DNA of 64,000 nt from Paraburkholderia dilworthii (GTDB lineage: Bacteria; Pseudomonadota; Gammaproteobacteria; Burkholderiales; Burkholderiaceae): NCBI RefSeq assembly GCF_000472525.1, contig NZ_AWZT01000015.1, positions 1 to 64,000 of the forward strand. Direction: 5' to 3'. The notes beneath the pieces were generated by a model. The model did not search any database, was not told the origin of the DNA, and saw only the letters and a program-made list of their open reading frames with translations. Below are positions 55,736 to 64,000 of the stretch, piece after piece. Both the position numbers and the translations under genes were made by a program. Within the stretch, counting starts at the first letter, position 1, and every line of letters begins with the position of its first letter.

Positions 55736-57217
55736 TCAGGCACTGACCGCCACTCGGCGTGGCGACACCGCAGAGACAACAAACGTCACGACAACGTTCA
55801 CCACCAGTGCGATAAGGCCGATATAGACCGGGTAGACTGCGTCGCCGAGATGCAGCGCGAACACCGGCTTGAGTCCCTGCGAAATCGCGAGCGCCGTGCC
55901 GAGCACGATACCCACGAGCCAGCCGGCGAACAATCCCGGCGTATTCAAACGCCGCGTGTACAGCGAGAACACGATGGCCGGGAAAATCTGCAGGATCCAC
56001 ACGCCGCCGAGCAATTGCAGGTCGATCGCATATTGCGTGGGCAGGAAGACGATGAACAGCAGCGCGCCGAACTTCACCACCAGCGACACGATCTTTGCGT
56101 TCGACGCCTCAGCCTCCGGCGTAATGTTGGGCGACACCAGCGGACGCCACAAATTACGCGTGAACAGATTGGCCGCGCCGATCGACATGATCGCTGCGGG
56201 AACCAGCGCACTGATCGCGATCGCTGCCGCGGCGAACCCCACGAACCACGACGGAAACAGCGTGTTGAAGAGCGCCGGCACCATGTCCGAAGCCGACTTC
56301 ACATGCACGCCGGCCGCAATCGCCATATAGCCGAGCAACGCGATCAGACCGAGCAGCAGCGTATAAGCCGGCAGGAAGATCGCATTCTTGCGGACCGTAT
56401 TCGCCGACGAGGAGGACAGCACCGCCGTCATCGTATGCGGATACATGAATGCCGCGAGCGCCGAACCTAATGCGAGCGATGCATAAGCGGTGAATTGCGT
56501 CGGCTTGAGAATGATGCCGGTCGCGCCGCCCTTCGCCTTGAAATAGGTATCCGCTGCATCGAACACATGGGCGTAGCCGCCGAGCTTCGCGGGAATCAGC
56601 CACACGGCCGCGATCACGACGATGTAAATCATGATGTCCTTCACGAATGCGATCATTGCCGGAGCGCGCAAGCCGCTTGCATAGGTATATAGCGCGAGAA
56701 TCACGAAGGCGACGATCAGCGGCAATTCGCCGGTCACGCCAAGCCCCTTGATCACCACTTGCATGCCGACGAGTTGCAGCGCGATGTACGGCATGGTCGC
56801 GACAATGCCGGTCAGCGCGACGGCAGCCGGAAACCACTTGCCGCCGTATTCGCCCTGCACGTAGTCCGCTGCGGTGATGTGGTTCTTCGCATGCGCGACT
56901 TTCCACAGTTTCGGCATCACGGCGAACACGAACGGGTAAACGATGATCGTGTAGGGCAACGCGAAAAAGCCATAAGCGCCGACGGAATAGACGAGCGCCG
57001 GCACGGCGATCACTGTGTATGCCGTGTAGAAATCGCCGCCCACGAGAAACCACGAAATGACCGTACCGAACTGCCGGCCGCCGAGACCCCACTCGTGCAA
57101 TTGCGTGAGATCGCCGCGCTTCCAGCGCGCGGCAAAGAAGCCGATCACCGTCACAAGAGCAAAGAACGCGATGAAGACGGTCATCGCCACCGGATTGACA
57201 GGATTCAGATCGCTCAT
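55736..57217 (-). CDS. mctP: Sodium:solute symporter, MctP-type monocarboxylate permease
   Basis: 493 residues, about 13 membrane segments, of the SSS family. 'WGLGGRQFGTVISWFLVGGD' and 'YTAYTVIAVPALVYSVG' near the start and the LeuT-core segments that follow match MctP/ActP-like monocarboxylate (lactate, pyruvate, propionate, acetate) transporters. GAGGTG 6 bp before the ATG at 57217. Its ATG overlaps the stop of the DUF3311 gene. It is divergent from a two-component system that probably controls it. Confidence 0.85.
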   Translation of the reverse strand: MSDLNPVNPVAMTVFIAFFALVTVIGFFAARWKRGDLTQLHEWGLGGRQFGTVISWFLVGGDFYTAYTVIAVPALVYSVGAYGFFALPYTIIVYPFVFAVMPKLWKVAHAKNHITAADYVQGEYGGKWFPAAVALTGIVATMPYIALQLVGMQVVIKGLGVTGELPLIVAFVILALYTYASGLRAPAMIAFVKDIMIYIVVIAAVWLIPAKLGGYAHVFDAADTYFKAKGGATGIILKPTQFTAYASLALGSALAAFMYPHTMTAVLSSSSANTVRKNAIFLPAYTLLLGLIALLGYMAIAAGVHVKSASDMVPALFNTLFPSWFVGFAAAAIAISALVPAAIMSIGAANLFTRNLWRPLVSPNITPEAEASNAKIVSLVVKFGALLFIVFLPTQYAIDLQLLGGVWILQIFPAIVFSLYTRRLNTPGLFAGWLVGIVLGTALAISQGLKPVFALHLGDAVYPVYIGLIALVVNVVVTFVVSAVSPRRVAVSA

Positions 57218-57411
57218 TTGACACCTCGATACACGACGTAAATCAGCAGCGAGGTCAACGGCACCCACAAGAACTGATACCAGTAGAAGAACGGAAAGCC
57301 GGCAAACGACGGACGCGTGTCGTTATAGAACGGCAGCCACAACAGCGCGATATACGGGAGCAAAAGAATGAGCCAGAGCCATGACCGGCCGGCGGATGGG
57401 GAGGTCTCCAT
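57214..57411 (-). CDS. DUF3311 small membrane protein, symporter partner
   Basis: 65 residues with two membrane helices ('LWLILLLPYIALLWLPFYN' and 'FLWVPLTSLLIYVVYRG'). DUF3311 proteins are regularly encoded just before SSS-family monocarboxylate symporters and are thought to be a small subunit. The stop overlaps the mctP start (57214-57217). Confidence 0.87.
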   Translation of the reverse strand: METSPSAGRSWLWLILLLPYIALLWLPFYNDTRPSFAGFPFFYWYQFLWVPLTSLLIYVVYRGVK

Positions 57412-57739
57412 GTACTTCTCCTAGGTCTATTATTGACACCGCGGGTCCAGATTCGTGGTCCGGCACGCGGGAACCCGGTACCGGGTATCTGCTTGCAATA
57501 CCCGGTGCAAAACCGGAACCTGCTTTGGCGCACTGCTAACGTCCAATGAACCCGAGCATTAACCAAGCCCGACTCAGAACGCTCGTACGAATTGCGCGTC
57601 GCAATGACGGCGACGGCGGCCCACAAGACGCAGTACGCCGCGGGGATGTAGTATTCGCCTTCGTAAGCGTCCTCACAAGCGCGCAACTACGTAAGTCGGC
57701 TACGTATTACTACGTAGCCGACCGGCCGTCTTTTCAACG
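57412..57739. promoter_or_regulatory. Divergent promoter region of mctP and two-component genes
   Basis: 328 bp without a gene. Two palindromes stand out: CCGGGTAT/ATACCCGG at 57481-57505 and a long GTCGGCTACGTA/TACGTAGCCGAC at 57695-57722. They are likely sites for regulating uptake and perhaps the kinase operon. Confidence 0.55.
57695..57722. promoter_or_regulatory. 12-bp perfect palindrome with TACGTA cores
   Basis: GTCGGCTACGTA (57695-57706), TTAC, TACGTAGCCGAC (57711-57722), ending 17 bp before the kinase ATG. A further TACGTA overlaps on the left at 57688-57693. LuxR-type response regulators often bind TAC..GTA elements. As RNA, it would fold into a stable hairpin right before a start codon without a good ribosome site. 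Confidence 0.65.
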
Positions 57740-59161
57740 ATGAAACTCAAAGCCAAGATTGTTTTGCTGGCAATCGTGCCATTTCTCGCGGCTATCGCCA
57801 GCATCGAAATCGGTGTGCGCAGGGAAGCGACTGCACTCGCGCAAACGCAGCACGCAACCACTCAGGCTGCGTACCTGGCGAGCAAGGAAATCGAACTCAA
57901 GCATTACGTCGAACTGGCTACTTCAGCGATCGCACCGCTTTACGAAGCGGGCCACGACAACGCACGCGACGATGCGCTGCGCCGCACGCGCGCGCTCGAC
58001 GTCCTCGAAAAGATGGATTTTGGCAAGGACGGTTATTTCTTTGTCTACGATATGCACGGCCGCTCGCTGATGCATCCGCGCGAGCCGGATCTGGTGGGGC
58101 GCGATCTGTCGGAGTTGCGCGATCCGCAGGGCGTGCCGACCATCCAGAGGCTGCTCGCCGCAGCCTCACGAGGCGGCGGCTATGTGCGTTACCTATGGCA
58201 TCGGCCGTCAACGGGCAAGGTCGCTTCGAAGCTTGGCTACGTGGTGCCGCTCGAACGCTGGGGCTGGATGATTGGCACAGGCATTTATCTGGACGACGTC
58301 GACACGACGCTCGCGCATATCGACGAACGGGCGGCGATCAATATCGACCGCACGATGATGTGGATCGACGCGATTGCGCTGGCGGGGCTCGCCGCGATTG
58401 CATTGTGCGCGCTCGTGCTCAACGTCACCGAGTATCGCAGTGCGGATGCGAAACTGAAGCGGCTCGCGCAGCAGGTAGTCGAGTCGCAGGAGAACGAACG
58501 CGCGCGGCTGTCGCGAGAATTGCATGACGGCATCAGTCAGATGATGGTGTCCGTAAAACTGCTGCTCGAATCGGCGCTCGCGCGCTTCGAGCACAGCGAA
58601 ACACGTGTGCCCGCCGCCGAGGCGGCGCTCGCCACGAGCCTTACGCGTCTCAGCGATACGTTGCGCGAAGTGCGCCGCATTTCTCATGCACTGCGCCCGT
58701 CGATGCTCGACGACCTCGGTGTTGCGGCGGCAATCGAACAGCTCACGCGCGAACTGAGTGAGCAGTCGGGTATTGAAATCGGCTTCACGCAGATCGCGCA
58801 TACTCATGCCGCGTCTTTGCCCGATGCGGTCAACACAGTGCTGTTTCGCATTGCGCAGGAAGCGCTGACGAACATCGTGCGCCACGCGCACGCGTCGAAC
58901 GCTGCGCTCGCACTTGAAGTCTCCAACGATGCAGTCACGCTGACAATCGCGGACAACGGTTCGGGTTTCGACGTCACGCACGCCTTTGTCGGCCGCCGCT
59001 CGGGCGTGGGCCTGCGCAACATGCGCGAGCGCGTGGAAGCGCTAGGCGGTACCCTCGCGCTCAATTCGCAGCCCGGCCATACGCTCGTCACGGCGCGCGT
59101 GCCGCTCGGCTTCGGCACAACGGAGCTCAACACGCAGGGTTTGCAGGAAACCTCTTCATGA
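57740..59161 (+). CDS. Cache-domain sensor histidine kinase (NarL-type, HisKA_3)
   Basis: 473 residues. TM1 at about 7-26, periplasmic single Cache domain about 30-190 ('FGKDGYFFVYDMHGRSLMHP', 'RWGWMIGTGIYLDDVD'), TM2 about 207-230, and the HisKA_3 H-box 'RLSRELHDGISQMMVSVKLL' with phospho-His near residue 259. The HATPase follows with 'ADNGSGFD' and 'GVGLRNMRERVEALGG'. It probably senses short carboxylates. Its stop overlaps the response regulator ATG, and it is divergent from mctP. Confidence 0.87.
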   Translation: MKLKAKIVLLAIVPFLAAIASIEIGVRREATALAQTQHATTQAAYLASKEIELKHYVELATSAIAPLYEAGHDNARDDALRRTRALDVLEKMDFGKDGYFFVYDMHGRSLMHPREPDLVGRDLSELRDPQGVPTIQRLLAAASRGGGYVRYLWHRPSTGKVASKLGYVVPLERWGWMIGTGIYLDDVDTTLAHIDERAAINIDRTMMWIDAIALAGLAAIALCALVLNVTEYRSADAKLKRLAQQVVESQENERARLSRELHDGISQMMVSVKLLLESALARFEHSETRVPAAEAALATSLTRLSDTLREVRRISHALRPSMLDDLGVAAAIEQLTRELSEQSGIEIGFTQIAHTHAASLPDAVNTVLFRIAQEALTNIVRHAHASNAALALEVSNDAVTLTIADNGSGFDVTHAFVGRRSGVGLRNMRERVEALGGTLALNSQPGHTLVTARVPLGFGTTELNTQGLQETSS

Positions 59162-59805
59162 ACGACATATCGCACGCAACTGCCCGCCTGATTCTAGTCG
59201 ACGACCACCCGCTCGTTCGCGACGGTTTGCGTGCGCGGCTCGAAGCTGTGCGCAATATCGAGGTTGTCGGTGAAGCAGGCAATGCACAGGAAGCGCTTGC
59301 GCTCGCGGCAAGCCATGAACCCCACCTGGTGTTGATGGATGTCGGCATGAACGGAATGAACGGCATTGCGCTCGCCGGCATGTTCCATGAGCGCTTTCCG
59401 GCAATCCGAGTACTGATGCTGTCGATGCACGACAATCTCGAATACGTCACTCAGGCGGTGCGCGCAGGCGCCAGCGGCTACATACTGAAGGATTCACCGG
59501 CAACGGAAATCATTCAGGCCATTGGCGCAGTGCTCGACGGCAGGACGTATTTCAGCGCGGGACTCGGCGCGCGGCTGATTCATGCGTCGGCCATGCAATC
59601 GCCGGTCGAACGGCTCACGCCGCGCGAACGAGATATTCTCGATGCGCTCGCCGAGGGCTTGTCGAGCAAGCAGATCGCTCAACGCAACGATCTGTCGGTG
59701 CGTACTGTGGAGACGCATCGCCTGAATCTGAAGCGCAAGCTCGATATCGAAGGCCAGGCTGAATTGATCAAGTTCGCGGTTGAGAACCGGCGCACGAGCC
59801 GCTAG
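59158..59805 (+). CDS. LuxR/NarL-family response regulator
   Basis: 215 residues. The receiver domain spans 1-125 ('RLILVDDHPLVRDGLRARL', phospho-Asp in 'LVLMDVGMNGMNG', Lys in 'GYILKDSP'). The LuxR HTH is at about 150-210 ('LTPRERDILDALAEGLSSKQ', 'LSVRTVETHRLNLKRKLD'). Partner of the Cache-domain kinase by overlap. By position and by analogy with MctR-type control of MctP transporters, it likely regulates the divergent symporter operon. Confidence 0.87.
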   Translation: MNDISHATARLILVDDHPLVRDGLRARLEAVRNIEVVGEAGNAQEALALAASHEPHLVLMDVGMNGMNGIALAGMFHERFPAIRVLMLSMHDNLEYVTQAVRAGASGYILKDSPATEIIQAIGAVLDGRTYFSAGLGARLIHASAMQSPVERLTPRERDILDALAEGLSSKQIAQRNDLSVRTVETHRLNLKRKLDIEGQAELIKFAVENRRTSR

Positions 59806-59848
59806 TACGAAAGAACGTCTCGCTGCGCATCGAGTGGAGACAATGACA

Positions 59849-60418
59849 ATGAAACTTTTAATGCGGCGGCCGGTAAGTGCATTGCAATGTGCCGCCATAT
59901 GTTTAGCTGTGTCGTTGGCTTCAGCATCACCTCGCGCTCATAGCGAAGAACCGCGCATTAATCGTGGACATGATCCGTTCTTCCAGATATCCAAAGCGAT
60001 CGAGGGATGCCCCGTACCGCTGGGGCCGCTCGAAACCGAACAGGAATGGCTGGCGGACAGCCATTACCGCATTGAACGCGGCAACAGTTGCTGGATAGAA
60101 GGCCGTTGCCGTTTATCGAACGCCTATTTGTACGACGCCGAGATCGCCGAGGCCGTGCAGCGCCGACTCGCCAATATCAATGCCACGACGCACTGGCGCG
60201 AACGGTCGACGCTGTGGCTCACGTTGCAACGCCGCTTTATCTATGTGCAGGGTTGCGTTGCGCGAGGCTTTGACAAACAGTCGTTCATCACGGAACTCGC
60301 GAAAACCGCAGACGTCGAACGTGTAATCGACGACACGACGACTAACCCACATGCCGCGCGACTGCCGTATAAAACGCTTGCGGAACCAGACCGGCCTGTC
60401 GTCGATCCGGGCAACTAG
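59849..60418 (+). CDS. Secreted BON-domain-like protein
   Basis: 189 residues from the ATG at 59849, which has GGAG 9 bp upstream (an ATG at 59843 is too close). Signal peptide to about residue 32 ('ALQCAAICLAVSLASASP'). The mature part ('SNAYLYDAEIAEAVQRRLAN', 'RRFIYVQGCVARGFDKQSFI') has the alternating pattern of a BON domain and two pairs of Cys ('NSCWIEGRC'). Probably periplasmic; it may be cotranscribed with the response regulator. Family assignment is moderate. Confidence 0.6.
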   Translation: MKLLMRRPVSALQCAAICLAVSLASASPRAHSEEPRINRGHDPFFQISKAIEGCPVPLGPLETEQEWLADSHYRIERGNSCWIEGRCRLSNAYLYDAEIAEAVQRRLANINATTHWRERSTLWLTLQRRFIYVQGCVARGFDKQSFITELAKTADVERVIDDTTTNPHAARLPYKTLAEPDRPVVDPGN

Positions 60419-60474
60419 CGCGCTAGCAAAAAGTGAATGGCAGCAGCAGCGAAATGATGCCGCCGCTGATTGGC

Positions 60475-60960
60475 TTACCGCACCAATGCAAACGCTTCGC
60501 GGCTGGCGATCTCCGCTGCGCCATACACGCCGACCACGGTGTAATCGGACGCTACGCACTCAAAGGTCGATTCCTGAAACGTAATGACGAAATGGCGCCT
60601 CGCGACCTCCGGCAGTGAGATTGCGGAAAGCTCTTCGGCAAGAGACGAGTTGACGACTTCGTGGACCGAATAAGCCACGAGACCTTGTGTTGCAAGCGGA
60701 TGAATTTCCATATCGCGCTCGCCTGGCGGCCCGAGTCGATGAAACAATGTGTCGGGAAATAGCACCGCGCAGAACGGGTCGTCGTCCGGATCGAATGGGC
60801 CGAACCGCTCGAAATCGGACTCCGCAATCGGATAAGCGAGAATCACGCGGCGGTCGCTTGCGACAATGAACGGTTCCGCAGCATCTGCTGCCGGTTGAGG
60901 AACTGAGTCCAGCAGAAGAACCTGGTCCTCCTGCTGGGATGATTCAAGTGCACTGGTCAT
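60475..60960 (-). CDS. Conserved-looking protein, function unknown
   Basis: 161-residue acidic soluble protein, no signal peptide. 'FDPDDDPFCAVLFPDTLFHR' and 'SYTVVGVYGAAEIASREAF'-like ends have no family I know. It lies 22 bp after the H-NS-like gene on the same strand and may be its operon partner. Confidence 0.6.
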   Translation of the reverse strand: MTSALESSQQEDQVLLLDSVPQPAADAAEPFIVASDRRVILAYPIAESDFERFGPFDPDDDPFCAVLFPDTLFHRLGPPGERDMEIHPLATQGLVAYSVHEVVNSSLAEELSAISLPEVARRHFVITFQESTFECVASDYTVVGVYGAAEIASREAFALVR

Positions 60961-60982
60961 GTACTTCGCTGTTCCAGTACGC

Positions 60983-61858
60983 TTACACGCCAGCTTGAAC
61001 GGCCGAAGCGAGCGGTGCGGGCGTGCTCACTACTGCGGCATCGGCTTTTGCGGCCCTCTTGCGGCCCGGCGCCTTGCCGACGGCTTTCGTTACCGCTTTC
61101 GTTCCAGCCGTTTTCGCGGCTGCCTTTCGCGCGGTGACCTTCTTCGCAGCGGGTTTCGCCGCGGCTTTTTTAGCCACTACCGATTGCGCTCCCGTCTTTG
61201 CCTTTTTCGCCACAACTTTTTTCGCGGCGGCCTTTTTGCTTACCGCGCCACTCGTGGCTGCCGACTTCAGCTTGCCTGCCTTGCCCGCCGTTTTCTGACC
61301 GGCGCCGCTGGCCGCGGCTGTTGCACCGCTATCGATAAGGAACCTCGTGCGATCCTTCACCGATGCGAGCCATGCAGGCGCCGGGCCGCGTCCGCTCCAC
61401 GTCGCGCCGGTGGTGGGGTGCCGATACTTGGGCGGTTGCGCGCCTTTCGGCTGACCTTTGCCTTGCGCGTGAGTAGCGCCAGTAGCAACGAGCCTGGGCG
61501 AGCCGACCGCTTCGCTTGCGCCGTCGATCAGAAACACACTCCGGTCTTTCGCACCGGCAATCCAGCCGGGCGCGCGGCCGTGTCCGGTCCAGGTCGCGCC
61601 TGTTTTATGGTCGCGGTACTTGGCTATTTTCTGACCGGGAGCGGCAAGCTTTGCCTTGCCGCTCCCGGCATAACCGTTAAGACCATTGGCTGCGCGCCGT
61701 GCTTTTGCTTTGGCTTCGATATCTGCGGTGGTCAGGCCGTGCTTGAGCATCAACTCGCGAATCTGGTCGATTGCGACTTGTGCTTTCCTTGCAATCAGGA
61801 TGTCAGCTTGCGCCTGGAGCTTCTTGAGCTTTGCTTGGATCTGCTCTAACGTGGGCAT
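60983..61858 (-). CDS. H-NS-family protein with two DNA-binding cores and an H1-like tail
   Basis: 291 residues. An N-terminal coiled coil (about 3-55, 'LEQIQAKLKKLQAQADILIA') resembles the H-NS dimerisation helix. Two copies of the H-NS DNA-binding core follow, about 79-110 ('YRDHKTGATWTGHGRAPGW') and 144-176 ('YRHPTTGATWSGRGPAPAW'). From about 185 to the end the protein is Lys/Ala-rich (KKAAAKK, ARKAAAKTAG), like histone H1. AAGGAG precedes the ATG. It would be a nucleoid-associated silencer or architectural protein. Single-core H-NS is the norm, so the duplication plus tail is notable. Confidence 0.88.
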   Translation of the reverse strand: MPTLEQIQAKLKKLQAQADILIARKAQVAIDQIRELMLKHGLTTADIEAKAKARRAANGLNGYAGSGKAKLAAPGQKIAKYRDHKTGATWTGHGRAPGWIAGAKDRSVFLIDGASEAVGSPRLVATGATHAQGKGQPKGAQPPKYRHPTTGATWSGRGPAPAWLASVKDRTRFLIDSGATAAASGAGQKTAGKAGKLKSAATSGAVSKKAAAKKVVAKKAKTGAQSVVAKKAAAKPAAKKVTARKAAAKTAGTKAVTKAVGKAPGRKRAAKADAAVVSTPAPLASAVQAGV

Positions 61859-62120
61859 TGAATTGCTCCTTATGTGGTAATCGATCGAACTATGCCATGA
61901 ATAGCGTCAGAAAGGCATAGTCGAGTGGCCGTGAAAACCCCAGTCTATTTCCGCTACGCGTGCCGGAGTACGAAACTTTCTTTGATTCACTCCATAGACG
62001 CCTTTTGCGTGCCTTCGTTCTTGGCTTCCGACTTATTTTCGCCTTTGCTTATCCCGGCGCCCCCACTTCTCCCTGCTTTATTCGCCTTCTCTTTTATCTT
62101 TCCAATTGTTGCAGGACAGA

Positions 62121-62459
62121 TCAGGTTGGTGTAAATACGACAACCTGGCGGTCGGCAATGTATCTCACACTGCGCAAAAAGCGGTACTGCTGGTCGTCCG
62201 CGGTGATCCGGTTAAGTCCTATTCTGGTCAACGCCAGGATCTCGTCGGCCTGCTGGGCAGGGATGACGCCTTCGTCGCGCAGATCCTCCAAAGCGCCTGA
62301 CGGATCGCCGACATAAACGCTGCGCACGTGCGTGCCGATTCGCATCAGGACCACGCTTTCGCCCTCGTCGAGCGCCAGTTCCAAGTAGTCCGCCAGCGTT
62401 CGCAACGACTCGGGCGTAGAGGTCTGGGACTGATAGATCGCAGCATTCGATGGCGTCAT
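62121..62459 (-). CDS. Conserved-looking small protein, function unknown
   Basis: 112 residues, acidic, soluble: 'LADYLELALDEGESVVLMRI' and 'VIPAQQADEILALTRIGLNR'. No signal peptide or known domain. The ATG lies 220 bp from the DUF6765-like gene on the same strand. Gene-like codon use (high GC3) supports a real gene. Confidence 0.6.
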   Translation of the reverse strand: MTPSNAAIYQSQTSTPESLRTLADYLELALDEGESVVLMRIGTHVRSVYVGDPSGALEDLRDEGVIPAQQADEILALTRIGLNRITADDQQYRFLRSVRYIADRQVVVFTPT

Positions 62460-62680
62460 GTCGGTTCCCCGTCACCCATATCAAGAAAAGGCCGCCGCCG
62501 CGCGTCGCAGCAATAGCCGCTTCTACTATAGGCAAGCATTCGAAGATTCAAAGGCTCCCAGTTCACTTTTTGACGCCGCTTTGGCCGGTAACCGTGCGTT
62601 ACCGATCCTGAAGTGCTGTTTCATCTCTTTCCGGGACACCGGTCGACCAAGCGAATGCCACCAATTCGCACGCGAATGCG

Positions 62681-63754
62681 TCACGCAATCCGCAGGCCAT
62701 AGGCCGGCAGCACTTCCTGGGTCGTCACGAAACGGTGTTGCTTTACCGCGTCGTGAAAGAGCCGGTAATCGCTCTTCTCAAATGCCTCGGTCCACATCGG
62801 TTTATCGCCAGAGTCGTCTTCGCCGCGAAGGCCGGTGGCTTTGTACTTCCATGAGCCGATTCCCTTCGGCACGTAGTCCGGAATCGACTCATTCAAGCCG
62901 GGAATGCCGCCGTTGTTCACCACTTCGCAAATAGCGCGCAACCGCTCGCCGTCGTCCATGATCCGATTCGTATCGAGCAATTCGGTGACCGCTTCTTTCA
63001 CGTTTTCCGGCATCCCCGCTTCGTTTTCGAAATCTTCACGGCCGGCCAGATACGCGCGCACGGCGCGGCACGCCATTTCCGCGGCCTCCACGAACTCGGG
63101 CAAGTTGTGGCGCTGTATCAGCACGTTCCTGCCGTCGATGTAGTGCCACTTTGCCCAAGGCTGATCGGGATAGTGCAAGGCGGCGCCGTGTCCGACGGGT
63201 AGCGCGAGCGTAAGCACGTCTTCCTCGACGTGCTCGATCAGGTGCTGCATGGCGAGCGTCAGGTTGGCAAGCCAGCCAGTGCGCGTGCAATCTTGTGCCT
63301 CCAGGGAATGAACCCGGTTCCCCGGGCTTTCGATACCCGCGAATCCCTGGTGCGCCCACGTATCGACATACGTATGAAGCGTCACGCCGAGCCGATGCAA
63401 ACCGGTCTCGGTGCCGCGCTGACGGATTGCACGCCGCACGATGTCGCGCGCGACTGCGCTGTCCGCACGGCATACTGCTTTCTCCTCGAGCGTTGCGCCC
63501 TCTCCTGCCGGCAGAAAATGAAACGGCGCCCACACGAGCCGGTTCTGGTCGTTCTCCGTGTTCGCGTAGTCGAACATCTTATGTGCAGTGGCGAAGCGCT
63601 CGAACGTTTCTCCGCCCTGGAAGCGGAGAATGCCCGGCGTCGTTGCGTCGTCGACATACTGACATGCGTGGGCGACTGTCAGCGCCTGGCTGGGCGTCAT
63701 TCCGCCAACTCGCGCGACGATATAGACCACGCCATAGTGAAAGTCGATATTCAT
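62681..63754 (-). CDS. DUF6765-like protein
   Basis: 357 residues from the ATG at 63754, which has GGGGAG 8 bp upstream; an earlier Met at 63769 has none. The start 'MNIDFHYGVVYIVARVGGM' and 'AHACQYVDDATTPGILRFQG', with many His/Asp ('LGVTLHTYVDTWAHQGFAGI'), resemble the DUF6765 family, a likely metal-dependent hydrolase fold related to phospholipase C-type helical proteins. There is no signal peptide. Function unknown. The His/Asp residues in helices suggest a metal centre. Confidence 0.7.
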   Translation of the reverse strand: MNIDFHYGVVYIVARVGGMTPSQALTVAHACQYVDDATTPGILRFQGGETFERFATAHKMFDYANTENDQNRLVWAPFHFLPAGEGATLEEKAVCRADSAVARDIVRRAIRQRGTETGLHRLGVTLHTYVDTWAHQGFAGIESPGNRVHSLEAQDCTRTGWLANLTLAMQHLIEHVEEDVLTLALPVGHGAALHYPDQPWAKWHYIDGRNVLIQRHNLPEFVEAAEMACRAVRAYLAGREDFENEAGMPENVKEAVTELLDTNRIMDDGERLRAICEVVNNGGIPGLNESIPDYVPKGIGSWKYKATGLRGEDDSGDKPMWTEAFEKSDYRLFHDAVKQHRFVTTQEVLPAYGLRIA

Positions 63755-63894
63755 GCAGACGCTCCCCATGCACGATGAATGAGAACAACAGCATTGGTAA
63801 ACGAGCGAGCGGCCGGGGACTTAAAAAGATGCCGCTATTTGCTGTTATTTTTCCTCTTTCGTCGGCCCGACTGCCATTGGGCCAATGCCACGCC

Positions 63895-63929
63895 AATAAA
63901 AAAACCCCGCTGCGTTATCCGTAGCGGGG
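63895..63929 (-). terminator. Rho-independent terminator after the FKBP gene
   Basis: On the minus strand CCCCGCT (63929-63923) pairs with AGCGGGG (63911-63905), followed by a T run (63904-63897). It stands 27 bp after the prolyl isomerase stop. Confidence 0.8.
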
Positions 63930-63955
63930 CTGGTTTCAGCGCATTTTGCGCCGCC

Positions 63956-64000
63956 CTATTTGACGATGTCGACCAGTTCGACTTCGAACGTCAAGTCGCT
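63956..64000 (-). CDS. FKBP-type peptidyl-prolyl isomerase, C-terminal end (cut by window edge)
   Basis: Only 14 codons and the stop are inside the window: SDLTFEVELVDIVK. This is the last strand of FKBP-type isomerases, which usually end L-x-F-x-V-E-L-x-D-V-x. The rest of the gene lies beyond position 64000. Confidence 0.65.
   Translation of the reverse strand, partial: SDLTFEVELVDIVK

Overview
The window looks like a chromosome segment of a Burkholderiaceae bacterium, most probably Paraburkholderia. The DNA is GC-rich with very high third-position GC. It carries several family markers of that group: two DUF4148 secreted proteins, an H-NS protein with two DNA-binding cores and a histone-H1-like tail, an llpE-bpeEF-oprC type efflux operon with its LysR regulator, and a DUF3348/DUF802/OmpA/DUF2894 cluster. 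No rRNA, tRNA or CRISPR array was recognised. Most of the window is ordinary chromosomal backbone, with three scarred patches.

Layout. 0-5.8 kb: the end of an IS256-family transposase, a YeeE/YedE transporter, the flagellar master regulator genes flhDC, a convergent mntH, and a DszC/SfnB-like flavoenzyme. 6-8.7 kb: a methionine/sulfur ABC transporter locus (metI, metN, metQ) that is visibly broken. A deletion joined the start of an LLM flavin monooxygenase gene to the middle of metN and removed the Walker A motif, and metQ seems to have lost its normal signal-peptide start through a one-base change in a T run. 8.8-17 kb: llpE-bpeE-bpeF-oprC multidrug efflux operon and the divergent LysR gene. 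17-28 kb: DUF4148 protein, a tiny ORF, a purine nucleoside permease-type protein, a CDF metal exporter, the giant NAD-glutamate dehydrogenase, a hydrolase/M14 peptidase pair and an EamA permease.

28.1-31.0 kb is a lower-GC accessory patch of decayed or unrecognised genes. It ends in what looks like the N-terminal stump of a MocR-type regulator just upstream of gabTD (GABA to succinate). 34.4-40.4 kb is a carnitine catabolism locus: a CdhR-like regulator divergent from caiX, cdhC, cdhA, cdhB and a hydrolase. 40.8-43.7 kb holds a hotdog thioesterase converging on a 7TM-type histidine kinase and an unusual response regulator, which resemble CqsS/LqsS quorum-sensing modules. 44.0-49.5 kb contains a HAD phosphatase and the DUF3348-DUF802-OmpA-DUF2894 operon. 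In that operon the DUF802 and OmpA proteins look like a MotA/MotB (ZorA/ZorB-like) ion-driven pair with a long cytoplasmic tail. This is the best candidate for an undescribed system.

49.7-54.5 kb: XRE-cupin regulator with a clear palindromic operator, divergent from an MHS-family transporter, an amidase and a DadA-like oxidase, probably one uptake-and-degradation unit. 54.9-55.6 kb is a mosaic of LysR and EAL-domain remnants. 55.7-59.8 kb is an MctP-type monocarboxylate symporter with its DUF3311 subunit, divergent from a cache-domain histidine kinase and a LuxR-type response regulator. 59.8-64 kb: a BON-like secreted protein, unknown conserved proteins, the H-NS/H1 protein, a DUF6765-like protein, and the last codons of an FKBP-type prolyl isomerase.
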